DNA of 64,000 bases from Shewanella atlantica (GCF_003966265.1 NZ_RXNV01000008.1:62001-126000); one strand, 5' to 3'. Positions 26,801-35,183 are shown, counted from the first letter of the stretch. Notes: generated by a model from the sequence alone, not told the origin. Program-made: numbers and translations.

Positions 26801-26880
26801 TTATCACCACAGGCGACTGTTGCAGCGCCGGCAACAGAAACGATACCCGCTCGGGTTAAAAATTTACGTCTGTCCATCAT
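23839..26880 (-). CDS. Tetrathionate reductase-like molybdoenzyme catalytic subunit (TtrA family)
   Basis: A 1013-residue Tat-exported enzyme (DRRKFLTRAG) of the Arr/Ttr branch of the DMSO reductase family. A 4Fe-4S site is formed by C71, C74, C78 and C134 (CFSCYNICG, CAKGASC). The likely molybdenum ligand is C251 in HAYCGAAQ, the same motif as in TtrA. Blocks such as AGKRGEGKW and GGDLFGEGHVEGLRA and the length near 1020 match TtrA. The signal ends TVACGD, so a lipid anchor is conceivable. AGGAG fits the second ATG (26877). The FeS subunit gene lies 6 bp upstream. No TtrC-like membrane subunit or TtrRS sensor is near. Tetrathionate is the best guess for substrate; other oxyanions are possible. 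Confidence 0.85.
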   Translation of the reverse strand: MMDRRKFLTRAGIVSVAGAATVACGDKGHKSGPVRSQDVAHFGHPIPPECQQGSDGQWQRTPGIRTAYSRCFSCYNICGLRVRIDEASDKVLKVGGNPYCENNSGAPLPIDTAVKQSYVALAGEAGLENRATTCAKGASCADSVDDERRVTQVLKRAGKRGEGKWVSISYEQALSEIVNGGDLFGEGHVEGLRAVRQLDKQVKPGFPEFGTAANHLFATFCAEDTLRGSFYARFMQQSWGTSNLGTKHAYCGAAQATGFALGMSPGFEEWLNDVDWENVEYGLFMGTSPGSSGASLNRVGRGLADSRVDRKFKYVCVDPLLRTTVAADTNAKWLAVKPGQDAAFSFGVIRTMLEEGWFNKVHLEGASEKAAKAAGELNYTNAGHLVVMDPKHPNYKGFAKAADFGLGGDEALIIKSGSQTLVSAESGDKAELFVSKTLKDSKGRRVKLVSSLSLLREEAQRTSMKVYAEQSGISAEDMRQVAKDLGHYGRKACIAGNGGTNSSDGFVMGWIWATLNTLVGSHDAKGGASYGNGPIGGMEGRYDLANIADGVSLDGVVNACRDGAYESSTEYKQKVAKGQNPYPASTPWHEALPAMNAAEQWTSHANADPYRAKVLFNWRNNFLYSAASISQEVVASIADPKRLPLIVGIDCHMNETNRYADYFIPDRSMLEEYAADRMWGSHMLGVVAASPLVTPRTVKNERGQHVCMEQLLIDIALEMKLPGFGKGAIAHADGHQADLLCFEDWHAKYLANVAAQCEGLPKVTAEDREWAGLDYAMKPLTPRLTPAETSQVESLLSRGGYYVADDRYDGDFIKGAGAKCLQIYHEAVTHLRHAYSGERYPGTITYQEHKFWNGDTWESHWPKSEYPLLFSSYKATVRSNYAVAYKRIAEISPTNYVYMNQDTANEQGLNDGDNVKLITANGKPAVGLLQTDSGVAKGAVCVSHGFGHSQGFGADNRVINGKSVPGLQERAGGVAINQMIPSDPTRQAKASMLNDYWTGANCRHGVPVRVEKA

Positions 26881-26886
26881 CAGCTC

Positions 26887-27582
26887 CTAGCGTTGCCATT
26901 CGAGGAAATTAAGCGACAAGATCTCTTGATCGTCTGTCTGCTCGGGTAAACCAATATAGAAAATATTGGGCTTAGTGCCAGAATCTGAAAGCATGGCATA
27001 CACCTTATTGTCTCTGACTAACTGAGAGACCTTGCTCTGGGGATCATTCAGATCGCCGAAACTTCTGGCCTCACCGATACACGTTTCCACACAGGCAGGA
27101 AGCAGGCCCGCAGAGACACGATGAATACAGAAGTTACATTTTTCAGGAGGCGTTTCTAAGGTTTCATCTTTGCGTCTTGCACCATAAGGGCAGGCATCGA
27201 CACAGAGCTGGCAATGAATGCACTCTTCGTGGTCGATAACCACGATGCCGTCCTCTTCACGCTTATAAGTCGCTTCAACGGGACAAACGTATACACAGGC
27301 AGGGTTATCACATTGATTACACTGATTAGGTACCGCCAGAGTCGCAAAGCTGTCACCCTGTTCAATACAGGCTTGATTGACGCGGGTTCGACCGCGCCCG
27401 GCCTCAGTCTGGTTTTCCATGGCACAGGATACGGTGCAAGATAAACAGCCGGTACAGCGGCGTACATCAAACACCATGGCCAAGCGTTTTCCTGGAGTCT
27501 TAGCCTGCAGCTGTGCACTAGGTACGATTGCAAGCATGGCGCCGCCGGCCGCCATTTTTAATATGGAACGTCTATCTAACAT
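26887..27582 (-). CDS. Ferredoxin-like subunit with four 4Fe-4S clusters (TtrB family)
   Basis: A 231-residue electron-transfer subunit with its own Tat-like signal (DRRSILKMAAGG, cut near LQAKTP). Sixteen cluster-type cysteines fall in the usual four groups: CTGCLSCTVSC, CNQCDNPACVYVC, CIHCQLCVDAC and CNFCIHRV...CVETC. It passes electrons to the TtrA-like subunit. The gene precedes the catalytic gene by 6 bp, the order found in ttrBCA operons, but with no ttrC between. Its C-terminal 50 residues (FYIGLPEQTDDQ) follow the PsrB/TtrB pattern. The quinol-oxidising partner must come from elsewhere, for example CymA; that is an inference. Confidence 0.88.
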   Translation of the reverse strand: MLDRRSILKMAAGGAMLAIVPSAQLQAKTPGKRLAMVFDVRRCTGCLSCTVSCAMENQTEAGRGRTRVNQACIEQGDSFATLAVPNQCNQCDNPACVYVCPVEATYKREEDGIVVIDHEECIHCQLCVDACPYGARRKDETLETPPEKCNFCIHRVSAGLLPACVETCIGEARSFGDLNDPQSKVSQLVRDNKVYAMLSDSGTKPNIFYIGLPEQTDDQEILSLNFLEWQR

Positions 27583-28154
27583 ACATTTCCCTTAAATATG
27601 AGAGTAAAAAGCGACCGCCTTTTACTCCATACATTTATAGAAGTCTTATTATTAAAATACACGCAACTGGAATTAATATATAACACAAGACACATTTAAA
27701 GAGTCACAATTAAATAAAGATCACATTTAAAAAATAAATTGAAATACTTTGAAATAAAAACAGCATAAGGTATTTATGAACAAGAGGACTATTTTTGCAT
27801 TAGGTCACATCTAATAAATAAATATAAAAATGGTGAAATTTTTTCAAACTTAACATTTTTGCAATATATACCAAGAATTACCCACAAGGTGATTTTAGCG
27901 ATAAAAAACAACAAGATAAACAAAGGCGGCACATTCATACCTGAAATTTAAAGTCTTTCAAAACAGCAACTTACAAAAATTGAAATATTCTCGCGTAAAT
28001 ATCGACATCTGAATTTTGCAATTATTAATAATTGCAATTCGGGAGTTGTATCAAAGTTCTAATAATAGCCATATTAAAAGTGTGACATATAACACTGAAT
28101 ACTATTCAACATATATAGATGATACTCGCACCAACAAATAACAAGCCATGCATA
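27583..28154. promoter_or_regulatory. AT-rich divergent control region between ttrB-like and lysR genes
   Basis: A 572-bp region, strongly AT-rich, without a gene. On the minus strand, toward the ttrB-like gene, it carries TGTGATCTTTATTTAATTGTGA, that is two TGTGA half-sites in direct orientation (27705-27735 region), and another GGTCACATCT near 27805. These look like CRP-family half-sites, but none is a full symmetric site. Near the lysR end there is AGTGT-N8-ACACT (28079-28096). LysR regulators usually bind such divergent regions. Confidence 0.4.
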
Positions 28155-29123
28155 ATGAATAAAATTGATCAACTTAATTACAATCAATTAAAAGTATTTA
28201 TTGCTATATACGAGCATGGACAAAGTCACCAAGCTGCAAATGAATTAGGCATGACAGCTTCCGGCGTAAGTAGAACATTAAAAATATTGCGGGATATATT
28301 TAAAGATTCACTTTTTATACGCCGCACCTCAGGCTTTATAGCCACAGAGAAAACTCACCAGTTAATTCCAATGGCTAAAGCTTTAGTCGCGCAGTATCAA
28401 AAGATCGAAATGCAACATTCGGTTTTCACCCCCGCTGAGTCGGGAGGCCAGTACACGATCCATGCTTACGATGAATTTGTCTACGCCGTCCAGAAAGTGA
28501 TACGCAATGACATTCTATTGGAAGCACCTAACTTACGTTTCGATGTCCGTGTACTCACCCATGATTGCAGTACCGAGCTTGCCAATGGCGATATGGATTT
28601 TGTCGTAGTCTATGAAGGCTTCAACGGCAAGAACCTCAATTACGAGATGTTTGCCGAAACTGACAGCTTATACCTATTGGTGAACAACGAGCATCCCATT
28701 CTCACTCAGGAGCTCACACTAGAAAATATCTCCAACTACTCCTGCCTGGAGATCGATAACTATGACGATCTTAGCTGCCCCTTGCTGGTGAACCTGTGCC
28801 GCGAGAAGGGACTCTCCCCCATGGAGGTGGAAGGTTATACCGACAGCCTGGCTTCGGCCATCAGACTTCTCAGCGAATCAGATGCCATCACCCTGAGCTG
28901 TAATCAGTTCACCCGGCAGTTCGTCAAGATGATCCCTAAGATCCAATGCGTGAAGCTCCCCGAAGAGCTGGCACAGAAATGCCGTACCCGCCGCCGGGAG
29001 AACCGTGAAATTGGTAACTATGTGCTGTTTGGAGACACCAATAATTCCGCCGCCTTCAACTGGGTAAAATCCAAGTTGATCTGCGGATTAGAGAGAGAGT
29101 GGCGACAAGCGAGTGAAGAGTAA
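28155..29123 (+). CDS. LysR family transcriptional regulator
   Basis: A 322-residue LysR regulator. The N-terminal winged HTH reads LNYNQLKVFIAIYEHGQSHQAANELGMTASGVSRTLKILRDIFKDSLFIRRTSG, followed by the two-lobed effector domain (YTIHAYDEFVYAV, VRVLTHDCSTELANGDMDFVVVYEG). The ATG at 28155 is preferred to 28119 because LysR proteins start shortly before this helix. It stands between the divergent ttrBA-like operon and the molybdoenzyme operon at 29388. It could control either or both; effector unknown. Its own intergenic region upstream is very AT-rich. Confidence 0.88.
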   Translation: MNKIDQLNYNQLKVFIAIYEHGQSHQAANELGMTASGVSRTLKILRDIFKDSLFIRRTSGFIATEKTHQLIPMAKALVAQYQKIEMQHSVFTPAESGGQYTIHAYDEFVYAVQKVIRNDILLEAPNLRFDVRVLTHDCSTELANGDMDFVVVYEGFNGKNLNYEMFAETDSLYLLVNNEHPILTQELTLENISNYSCLEIDNYDDLSCPLLVNLCREKGLSPMEVEGYTDSLASAIRLLSESDAITLSCNQFTRQFVKMIPKIQCVKLPEELAQKCRTRRRENREIGNYVLFGDTNNSAAFNWVKSKLICGLEREWRQASEE

Positions 29124-29232
29124 TTTGATTTAACGACGCCAAGGAAAATGGGCTTGGTCTCCCTGCAAGTTGACCGCTCTGTTTTACTGGCAGATCCACT
29201 TTAACAAGGAGCTTTAAAATATAAACACACAG

Positions 29233-29258
29233 ATGTGAGTAGTAAATGTGAGCAGTAA
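29233..29258. promoter_or_regulatory. Tandem 13-bp repeat carrying TGTGA half-sites
   Basis: ATGTGAGTAGTAA is followed directly by ATGTGAGCAGTAA, one mismatch. Each unit contains TGTGA. It lies about 130-155 bp upstream of the molybdoenzyme gene start and may bind a regulator in tandem, for instance the neighbouring LysR or a CRP-family protein. Confidence 0.4.
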
Positions 29259-29387
29259 AAAAGCAAGAGATGATACCTAAAAGCTACGCCTGAAGCCGGT
29301 ATCACACATTGCTTAAATTATAAAAAATGATCGAACTTTGCAGATGAAAATAAGTAGTGATAAACACTACCAAGATGGGGAACACAT

Positions 29388-31604
29388 ATGAAGATTAACA
29401 GACGCACATTCCTGCAGGGAGTCGGAGCCAGCTCGGTTGTTGGCTCTCTCTCAGGCTTGATGCCCGGCATTGCTAGTGCTACGGAACAACGTGGCGGCGC
29501 GCCTGATAAGTTACTCAAGCGTGAAGGTAAAATTGTATATCACACGTGTCAGCGTAACTGTGCAGACCGATGCTTACTTAAATTTACCGTACAAAATGGC
29601 CGTATGACCTATGTTGAAGGTGCTTCAGAGATGAAGAAGATGGGCACCTCACCATGCGTTAAGGGTCATGCTTATGTGCAGTACACCTATGCAGCGGATC
29701 GTATCTTACATCCGATGGAACGCGCGGGTGAAAAGGGCGAAGGCAAATGGCGTCGTATCTCATGGGATGAAGCCTATGCAAAGATCAGCGCTCGCCTGAA
29801 AACGATCATCAAAGAACATGGCGCAGATTCTATTCTGCCATACAGCTACTCAGGTCATGAAGGTGTTATCGGTAAATACGGCGGACCAAGCCGTTTCTTC
29901 AACGCCGTTGGTGCACGCAAACTCGACCGTAAGGTGTGTGTATTCGCTGCCTATGAAGGCCTTAAATCTGTGACCGGTACTTACCAAGGTCCCGATCCAT
30001 ATGATAGCGTTCACACTAACTGTTATATCTCCTGGGGCCAGAACGAGACGGCAACTAACGTTCATGGCATCAAGTTCATCAACCAGGCACGCGACAAAGG
30101 TGCAAAATTATTGGCTGTGAATCCAATACGTACGCCTATCGCATCTCAAGCCGATATCTGGCTACAGCCAAAACCAAGTACAGATACCCATCTTGCTACC
30201 GGTATTATGAAGTACCTGATCGAGAACAACTTAGCCGATCTTAAGTTTATCGAAGCCAACACACTTGGTTACCAGGACTTGCTTAAACGTATCGCCGAAA
30301 TGAGCTATGACGAGATTGAGCGAGTCACAGGCGTACCGAGAGAGAAGATGTTCAAATTTGCCAAAGTCTACGGTGAATCTGAGCTATCAGTTATTCGTCT
30401 GGGTTACGGTATGCAGCGTAACTACAACGGCGCTCGTATGTCTCGCGCTATCGCGATGATGCACGCCGTTGCGGGTCAGTACGGTAAAATTGGTAACGGT
30501 TTTATCTATGACAACACCCAAGCCGATGACAGCTTAAACTACTCTAAGGGTCGTGCCGACCATATCCATCCACATGGAGATACGGTAGGTCATGTGAATA
30601 TGACGGAGATCGCCAAGGCGATTCACCCGACTAACCCGACCGCCTATGGCAAGCCAATCAAGCCTATCAAGGCTGTGATTAACTACAATGGTAACTTCGT
30701 ATCGGTAGCACCGGATTCTAACGCCTGTCGCCGCGGCGCTATGCGTGATGACCTGTTCTTAGTCGTTCATGATTTCTTGATGACAGATACCGCCGAGTTA
30801 GCAGATATCATCGTACCATCGACTACACAGTTCGAGTTCCCTGATATGGGTACCGATTACAACTGTTACCACATGCAAACTTCAGAGAAAGTGATTGAGC
30901 CTTTAGGTGAGTCTAAAGATAACTGGATCTTCTTCAAAGAGTTAGCCGCTCATATGGGACTGGATCACCACCCAGAGATGCGTGTCGATTATGAGCAGAT
31001 CCTTCGTGACTTCTTAGACACCGAAGAGCCGGCATTCAGACACAACAACATCACTTACGAACAGATCATCGAAGAGAAGTTTGTGACTGTTTACGATCAG
31101 CGTCCTTACTTCGGTGACGGCAAATACAAGACTGACAGCGGCAAGATCGAGTTCTACTCTCAGATGATGATTGACGCAGGCTACCACCCAGTGCTCGACT
31201 TTGGTCTGCCTGAAGATGAGATGATCTCTGAAGAGAAAAACTTGCCATTCCGCATGTTATCTCCTGCGATCCCTCAACGTGCTAACAGCTCCTTCTACAA
31301 CGTGAAGTATATCCGTAACTTCCCTGCTTATTTTGCCAAGGTCAACACCGAAGATGCCAAAGAGCTTGGGATTAAGAATAACGACAGGGTCAGACTCAGC
31401 AACCATCGAGGTGAGGCTTTCTTCATCGCACAGGTTTCGAGTCAGGTTGGCCGCGGTACCGTTATGGCACCGAAAAACAACTGGCGCCGTATGGACCCAC
31501 AGGGCAAGGCCAGCTGTACCAACAACCTCACCACCGACAAGTTAACCGATATGGGCGGCTGCTCTGCCTACCATTCGACTAATGTCGCGATAGAAAAAGC
31601 CTAA
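29388..31604 (+). CDS. Tat-exported molybdopterin oxidoreductase catalytic subunit, substrate unknown
   Basis: A 738-residue periplasmic enzyme of the DMSO reductase superfamily with a Tat signal (NRRTFLQGVG). A 4Fe-4S site is given by C54, C58, C62 and C90 (C-X3-C-X3-C-X27-C). C184 in LDRKVCVFAAYEG occupies the position of the molybdenum ligand, so it is a Cys-type enzyme. The surrounding pattern (ILPYSYSGHEGVIG, RLGYGMQRNYNGARMSRAI) places it in a broad, poorly characterised COG0243 group, distinct from TtrA, PhsA, DmsA and TorA. It heads an operon with an FeS subunit, a TorD chaperone and a cytochrome b, so it works with the quinone pool; direction (reductase or dehydrogenase) cannot be told. 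GGGG at 29377 is a fair ribosome site. Confidence 0.85.
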   Translation: MKINRRTFLQGVGASSVVGSLSGLMPGIASATEQRGGAPDKLLKREGKIVYHTCQRNCADRCLLKFTVQNGRMTYVEGASEMKKMGTSPCVKGHAYVQYTYAADRILHPMERAGEKGEGKWRRISWDEAYAKISARLKTIIKEHGADSILPYSYSGHEGVIGKYGGPSRFFNAVGARKLDRKVCVFAAYEGLKSVTGTYQGPDPYDSVHTNCYISWGQNETATNVHGIKFINQARDKGAKLLAVNPIRTPIASQADIWLQPKPSTDTHLATGIMKYLIENNLADLKFIEANTLGYQDLLKRIAEMSYDEIERVTGVPREKMFKFAKVYGESELSVIRLGYGMQRNYNGARMSRAIAMMHAVAGQYGKIGNGFIYDNTQADDSLNYSKGRADHIHPHGDTVGHVNMTEIAKAIHPTNPTAYGKPIKPIKAVINYNGNFVSVAPDSNACRRGAMRDDLFLVVHDFLMTDTAELADIIVPSTTQFEFPDMGTDYNCYHMQTSEKVIEPLGESKDNWIFFKELAAHMGLDHHPEMRVDYEQILRDFLDTEEPAFRHNNITYEQIIEEKFVTVYDQRPYFGDGKYKTDSGKIEFYSQMMIDAGYHPVLDFGLPEDEMISEEKNLPFRMLSPAIPQRANSSFYNVKYIRNFPAYFAKVNTEDAKELGIKNNDRVRLSNHRGEAFFIAQVSSQVGRGTVMAPKNNWRRMDPQGKASCTNNLTTDKLTDMGGCSAYHSTNVAIEKA

Positions 31605-31614
31605 GGAGTAAAAG

Positions 31615-32160
31615 ATGTCTATTAATCAAAAAGTGGGCTTTGTCTTCAGACAAGAAAACTGTGTCGGTTGTGGTGCCTGTACAGTCGCCTGCCAAATTCA
31701 CAACGAACTACCCGAGAACCACAGATTCCGTAAAGTCGATCGCTATGAAGTAGAGCGCGAAGATGGCGCGATTGATGTGTGGCTATCTCACTCTTGCATG
31801 CACTGTGAAAACCCTGCTTGCTTGATGGTCTGTCCGGCTAAGGCTTATCACGTCAGAGATGACGGCATCGTCGTTCTGGACCGTGAAAAGTGTACCGGTT
31901 GTGGTCTTTGTGCCAGTGCCTGTCCCTACTCAGCCGTCAGCATTCGCGAAGACGATGGTAAGGCCGATAAGTGCAACATGTGTGTCGAGCTTCTCGACCG
32001 TGGCATGAAGCCAGCGTGTGTGACAGGTTGCCCTGTGCAGTGTATCGAAACCGGAAACATCGATGAGGTGTTGAAGAAGCCTTCAGCCAGTAAAGAAGGC
32101 GTCGGTTACGGCGATTGCATCACGAAACCTAACATGGTGATTATTAAGGAACGCGCATAA
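31615..32160 (+). CDS. Four-cluster ferredoxin-like subunit (DmsB/PhsB type)
   Basis: A 181-residue electron-transfer subunit without its own signal peptide, so it should be exported with the Tat substrate encoded 10 bp upstream. Cluster motifs: CVGCGACTVAC, CMHCENPACLMVC, CTGCGLCASAC and CNMCVELL...CVTGC. It hands electrons between the cytochrome b subunit and the molybdoenzyme. AAGGAG is placed well before the ATG. Its stop shares one base with the TorD start (TAATG). Confidence 0.92.
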   Translation: MSINQKVGFVFRQENCVGCGACTVACQIHNELPENHRFRKVDRYEVEREDGAIDVWLSHSCMHCENPACLMVCPAKAYHVRDDGIVVLDREKCTGCGLCASACPYSAVSIREDDGKADKCNMCVELLDRGMKPACVTGCPVQCIETGNIDEVLKKPSASKEGVGYGDCITKPNMVIIKERA

Positions 32161-32747
32161 TGACAACGCAATATGGCCCGACGGCAACAGCTTACTTTGC
32201 CTATAAGTCGATGATTTTTTCGCCATCAGGGACTGAGGCGTTAACTGGCATGATCGCATATCTCGAAGCGAATCGTTCAGATAGCCCTTTGCTCACAGAA
32301 GCAAAGAAACTTGTCGGTGACTCATCGGAATTGGAGTTTGACTTCAACCGCATGTGTATCGGTCCATATAAGCTCCTGGTTGCTCCTTACGAGGGCGTTT
32401 ATCGCAGCGGCAATCATGTCATGAATACAGACGAAACCGTCAGAGTTGCCGAGTTTTACCAAGAGATTGGCCTGGTCATCGACGAAAAATTCAATGAACC
32501 GGCCGACTTTATCGGTAACGAACTCGAGTTTCTTTACTGTGTTCACGCTCTAGCGAGTGAGCAGAAAGCGGCAAATAATATCGAGGCCTTCGAGGAACTC
32601 ACGGCCATTGCCGACGAATTTCTCATTAAGCACCTTGGCACTTGGACCACTCCCTTCTGTGAAGGGGTAAAAACCCATGCCCAGCAAGCTTTTTGGCGCG
32701 AATTTGCTACCGAACTGCACCTTTTTATCACACAGCAAATGCAGTGA
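32160..32747 (+). CDS. TorD/DmsD-type molybdoenzyme maturation chaperone
   Basis: A 195-residue cytoplasmic all-helical protein. The family motif region EPADFIGNELEFLYCVHALA and the following helix pattern (FLIKHLGTWTTPFCEGVK) match TorD/DmsD proteins, which bind the Tat signal of the catalytic subunit and keep it cofactor-competent. It is translationally coupled to the FeS subunit by a TAATG overlap. It is no doubt specific for the enzyme encoded at 29388. Confidence 0.88.
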   Translation: MTTQYGPTATAYFAYKSMIFSPSGTEALTGMIAYLEANRSDSPLLTEAKKLVGDSSELEFDFNRMCIGPYKLLVAPYEGVYRSGNHVMNTDETVRVAEFYQEIGLVIDEKFNEPADFIGNELEFLYCVHALASEQKAANNIEAFEELTAIADEFLIKHLGTWTTPFCEGVKTHAQQAFWREFATELHLFITQQMQ

Positions 32748-32876
32748 TGCGTTGACTTTATACAAGATAAGTTAACGCACTATGTACCAAGTAAAATGGT
32801 GATATCCGTCGATACCTGAATCTACAATCCCCTCAGGTATTCGGCGGCTAGAACCGAATAGGCGACCTAAAGTCGC
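32748..32876 (+). other. Cluster of three RNA hairpins inside the operon
   Basis: Directly at the TorD stop an 11-bp stem (TGCGTTGACTT/AAGTTAACGCA, one G-U pair, 32748-32779) is followed by ATTCGG/CCGAAT (32839-32859) and GCGAC/GTCGC (32862-32876). None has a T-run. They lie between torD and the cytochrome b gene and may set different mRNA levels for the upstream and downstream halves of the operon. Confidence 0.5.
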
Positions 32877-32890
32877 TAAAGGAGTTATGA

Positions 32891-33856
32891 ATGAACAGAG
32901 CAATAAGATTGTTTAGTTTTATTGTCATCAGCCTGTTTGTCTCGACGGCAGCAATGGCCGCTGATGTTGCAACATTGCAGCCTCAGCAGTGGCAAACTAT
33001 CCAGGAACACGCAATCCCGGGCGACATCCCGGAACTGCGTGGCATGCCAACACAAGTTGAGTTATTGATGCCTGCATCAATACCGGAAGAAGCCGATGAG
33101 ACTATCTTAGGTTACTTAAGCAACACAGATAGCATCGCATTTCTGGTTTTTGCCAGCCTGTTTGGCGTCATCGCCCTATTTATCATCTTTATTCTGGTGA
33201 ACGGTATCTCACGTCTGGATAACGGCTTCTCGGGTAAGATGATCAAACGTTGGTCAGGCCTAAGCATCAGTGTGCACTGGCTGGGAGCGATTGCTTGTAT
33301 CCTGCTTATGCTAACGGGTCTGGTCTTAGCCGGTGGTCGACACTACTTCGAGCCAAGCATGAATGCATCTAGCTGGACATCGCTTGTCGGTCTTTCGAGC
33401 GGCCTGCATGAGCTGATGGCCTTCCCATTCATCCTGGGTTACATCCTGATGATATTGATGTGGGCACCGAAGCAAATTCCTGCAAGCTATGACCTTAAGT
33501 GGTTTGCTGTACTGGGTGGCTACCTGAACACAGGTAAGAAACATCACCCGGATGCAGGCTTTGCCAACGCCGGCGAGAAACTGTGGTTCTGGGTATTTGC
33601 GCTATTCGGTGGTCTGATGGTTATTTCAGGTCTGACTATGATGTTCCCTGAAACCTTCGTCGTCACTAAGAATACCGCTAACTTGATGCTGGCGATGCAC
33701 ATTGCCTCAACCATCATCATCAGCGCCTTCTCTGTGGTACACATCTTCATGGCGACAGTCATGTCAGAAGGCGGCATGTCAAACATGACCTCCGGCTACT
33801 GTGACGAAAACTGGGCTAAGCAGCACCATAACCTTTGGTTCAAAGAGCTTAAGTAA
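32891..33856 (+). CDS. Di-heme cytochrome b membrane subunit (FdnI/FdhC/PhsC type) with N-terminal periplasmic extension
   Basis: A 321-residue inner-membrane protein. It starts with a signal peptide (cut near AAMAAD) and a periplasmic stretch of about 70 residues, then a first helix (IAFLVFASLFGVIALFIIFILV), then the four-helix cytochrome b core. Heme-ligand histidines are visible in SISVHWLGAIA, GLHELMAFPF, LMLAMHIAST and SVVHIFMATV. Shewanella FdhC has the same extended N-terminus. It connects the periplasmic molybdoenzyme to menaquinone. The gene starts 143 bp after torD behind hairpins, with GGAG before the ATG. Confidence 0.88.
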   Translation: MNRAIRLFSFIVISLFVSTAAMAADVATLQPQQWQTIQEHAIPGDIPELRGMPTQVELLMPASIPEEADETILGYLSNTDSIAFLVFASLFGVIALFIIFILVNGISRLDNGFSGKMIKRWSGLSISVHWLGAIACILLMLTGLVLAGGRHYFEPSMNASSWTSLVGLSSGLHELMAFPFILGYILMILMWAPKQIPASYDLKWFAVLGGYLNTGKKHHPDAGFANAGEKLWFWVFALFGGLMVISGLTMMFPETFVVTKNTANLMLAMHIASTIIISAFSVVHIFMATVMSEGGMSNMTSGYCDENWAKQHHNLWFKELK

Positions 33857-33882
33857 ACGGGCGACTCCCTAATACCAAGTCC

Positions 33883-33914
33883 TGCTCACCATCGCTTTCA
33901 TATGGTGGTGAGCA
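33883..33914 (+). other. Hairpin between cytochrome b and porin genes
   Basis: TGCTCACCA and TGGTGAGCA form a 9-bp stem with a 14-base loop, 26 bp after the cytochrome b stop. It lacks a T-run and may be a processing or stabilising element in the intergenic region before the porin. Confidence 0.5.
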
Positions 33915-34033
33915 TTCTCAAATAGAGCCCAGGCTCTGACAATACATTATTCAGCTTTGCACTAACCGGCTCTTACCTAAGAGGATGGCGGCTGGTTGCA
34001 TCCTGAACCATAAAGAATAAGAAGATAAATACG

Positions 34034-35083
34034 ATGAAAACACTAAAATCAATCGTGGCTATTGCCGTTGGTCTATGTAGTTATAATGCCTATGCCGATG
34101 ATGCACTATCTCTAGAGCAGCGCATTGCGAACCTCGAAAACAACGCCGCACCATCACAGTTTAAAAACAGCCAGGTAAGCCTGTACGGTTCAATCCGCCC
34201 AACCCTTAGCTACCTGGATGATGATCAAGATAAAACCTGGGATGTTCGTGACGCCCTGTCTCGCGTCGGCATCAAGGCCAGCACAGAATTTGCCGATGGC
34301 TGGAGCGCGATTGCTCAAGGTGAGTGGAGCGTCGATATCGCCAACTCGGGTAACTTTGGTAAGGCACGTCAGGCCTATGCCGCTATCGCTTCACCTTACG
34401 GACAAGTGGGTATTGGTAAACAGCGTCCGGCTCAATACACCTTAGTCGCCGAGTACGTCGATATCTTTAACCATGGCAACAGCCCATACGCTTATGACCA
34501 TGAGAGCCCGTTCTTCGTCGATAACTTCGTTACCTATAAGCTGGTCACAGGTGATTTCACCTGGATGGCCGGTGCCCAGGTTGACGGCAATAGCGGTGAC
34601 ACGGGTGCCGATATGGTCAACTTAGGTGTCGGTTACGACATCGACCAGCTGCACGTAGGCTTAGGTTATGTCAGCCAAAACACAATGACCGATGCCGGTA
34701 TCGAAGGCGATGACAAGACTATCGGCGGCGTTGTCGCTTATACCTTCAGCAACGATCTCTATGTTGCAGTCAGCTACCAGGATAAGCAATATAACTTCGA
34801 TGCCTTAAGCCAAGACCGTAGTGGCAGCACATTAGACAGTGCACTGGCCTACCCTATTGCTAAAAACTACAAGGTAAAAGTGGGTTACTTCCAGTTTAAA
34901 GATGGCATCAAAGACAACACCTCAGCCGACTATGATGGTTTCAACACTACCCTTGAGTGGAACCCAATCTCGAATGTACGTGTTCATCTTGAGTACTTAG
35001 CCAAGAACTCTGACAACCGCGCCGACGATCAAGCATTGACCTTAGGCTTCAGATACGACTTCAACCTTAACTGGAAAGGCTAA
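34034..35083 (+). CDS. General-porin type outer-membrane protein of the molybdoenzyme locus
   Basis: A 349-residue 16-strand-type porin with a signal peptide (cut near NAYADD). A short coiled segment (LSLEQRIANLENN) precedes the barrel, as in Shewanella porins. Signatures: VSLYGSIRPTLSYLDDD, SRVGIKASTEFADGWSAIAQGEW, ARQAYAAIASPYGQVGIGKQ. It ends LTLGFRYDFNLNWKG, so the C-terminal Phe motif is slightly extended. Its position in or after the reductase operon suggests that it lets the enzyme's substrate into the periplasm. It is unrelated in detail to the porin pair at 689 and 5063. Confidence 0.85.
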   Translation: MKTLKSIVAIAVGLCSYNAYADDALSLEQRIANLENNAAPSQFKNSQVSLYGSIRPTLSYLDDDQDKTWDVRDALSRVGIKASTEFADGWSAIAQGEWSVDIANSGNFGKARQAYAAIASPYGQVGIGKQRPAQYTLVAEYVDIFNHGNSPYAYDHESPFFVDNFVTYKLVTGDFTWMAGAQVDGNSGDTGADMVNLGVGYDIDQLHVGLGYVSQNTMTDAGIEGDDKTIGGVVAYTFSNDLYVAVSYQDKQYNFDALSQDRSGSTLDSALAYPIAKNYKVKVGYFQFKDGIKDNTSADYDGFNTTLEWNPISNVRVHLEYLAKNSDNRADDQALTLGFRYDFNLNWKG

Positions 35084-35126
35084 GTCGCTATTGAGCTAGC
35101 CATAAAGCAAAAGAGCTAACCCAAAT

Positions 35127-35153
35127 AAAAGAGGCCTACTAGTGGTCTCTTTT
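35127..35153 (+). terminator. Terminator after the porin gene
   Basis: AAAAGAGGCC, a 7-base loop and GGTCTCTTTT make a 10-bp stem with one G-U pair, ending in four T. It lies 44 bp after the porin stop and just ahead of the chemoreceptor gene, so that gene may depend on read-through or its own promoter. Confidence 0.65.
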
Positions 35154-35183
35154 CATTTCTGTCACTGTTGTGGAGATAAGCAA

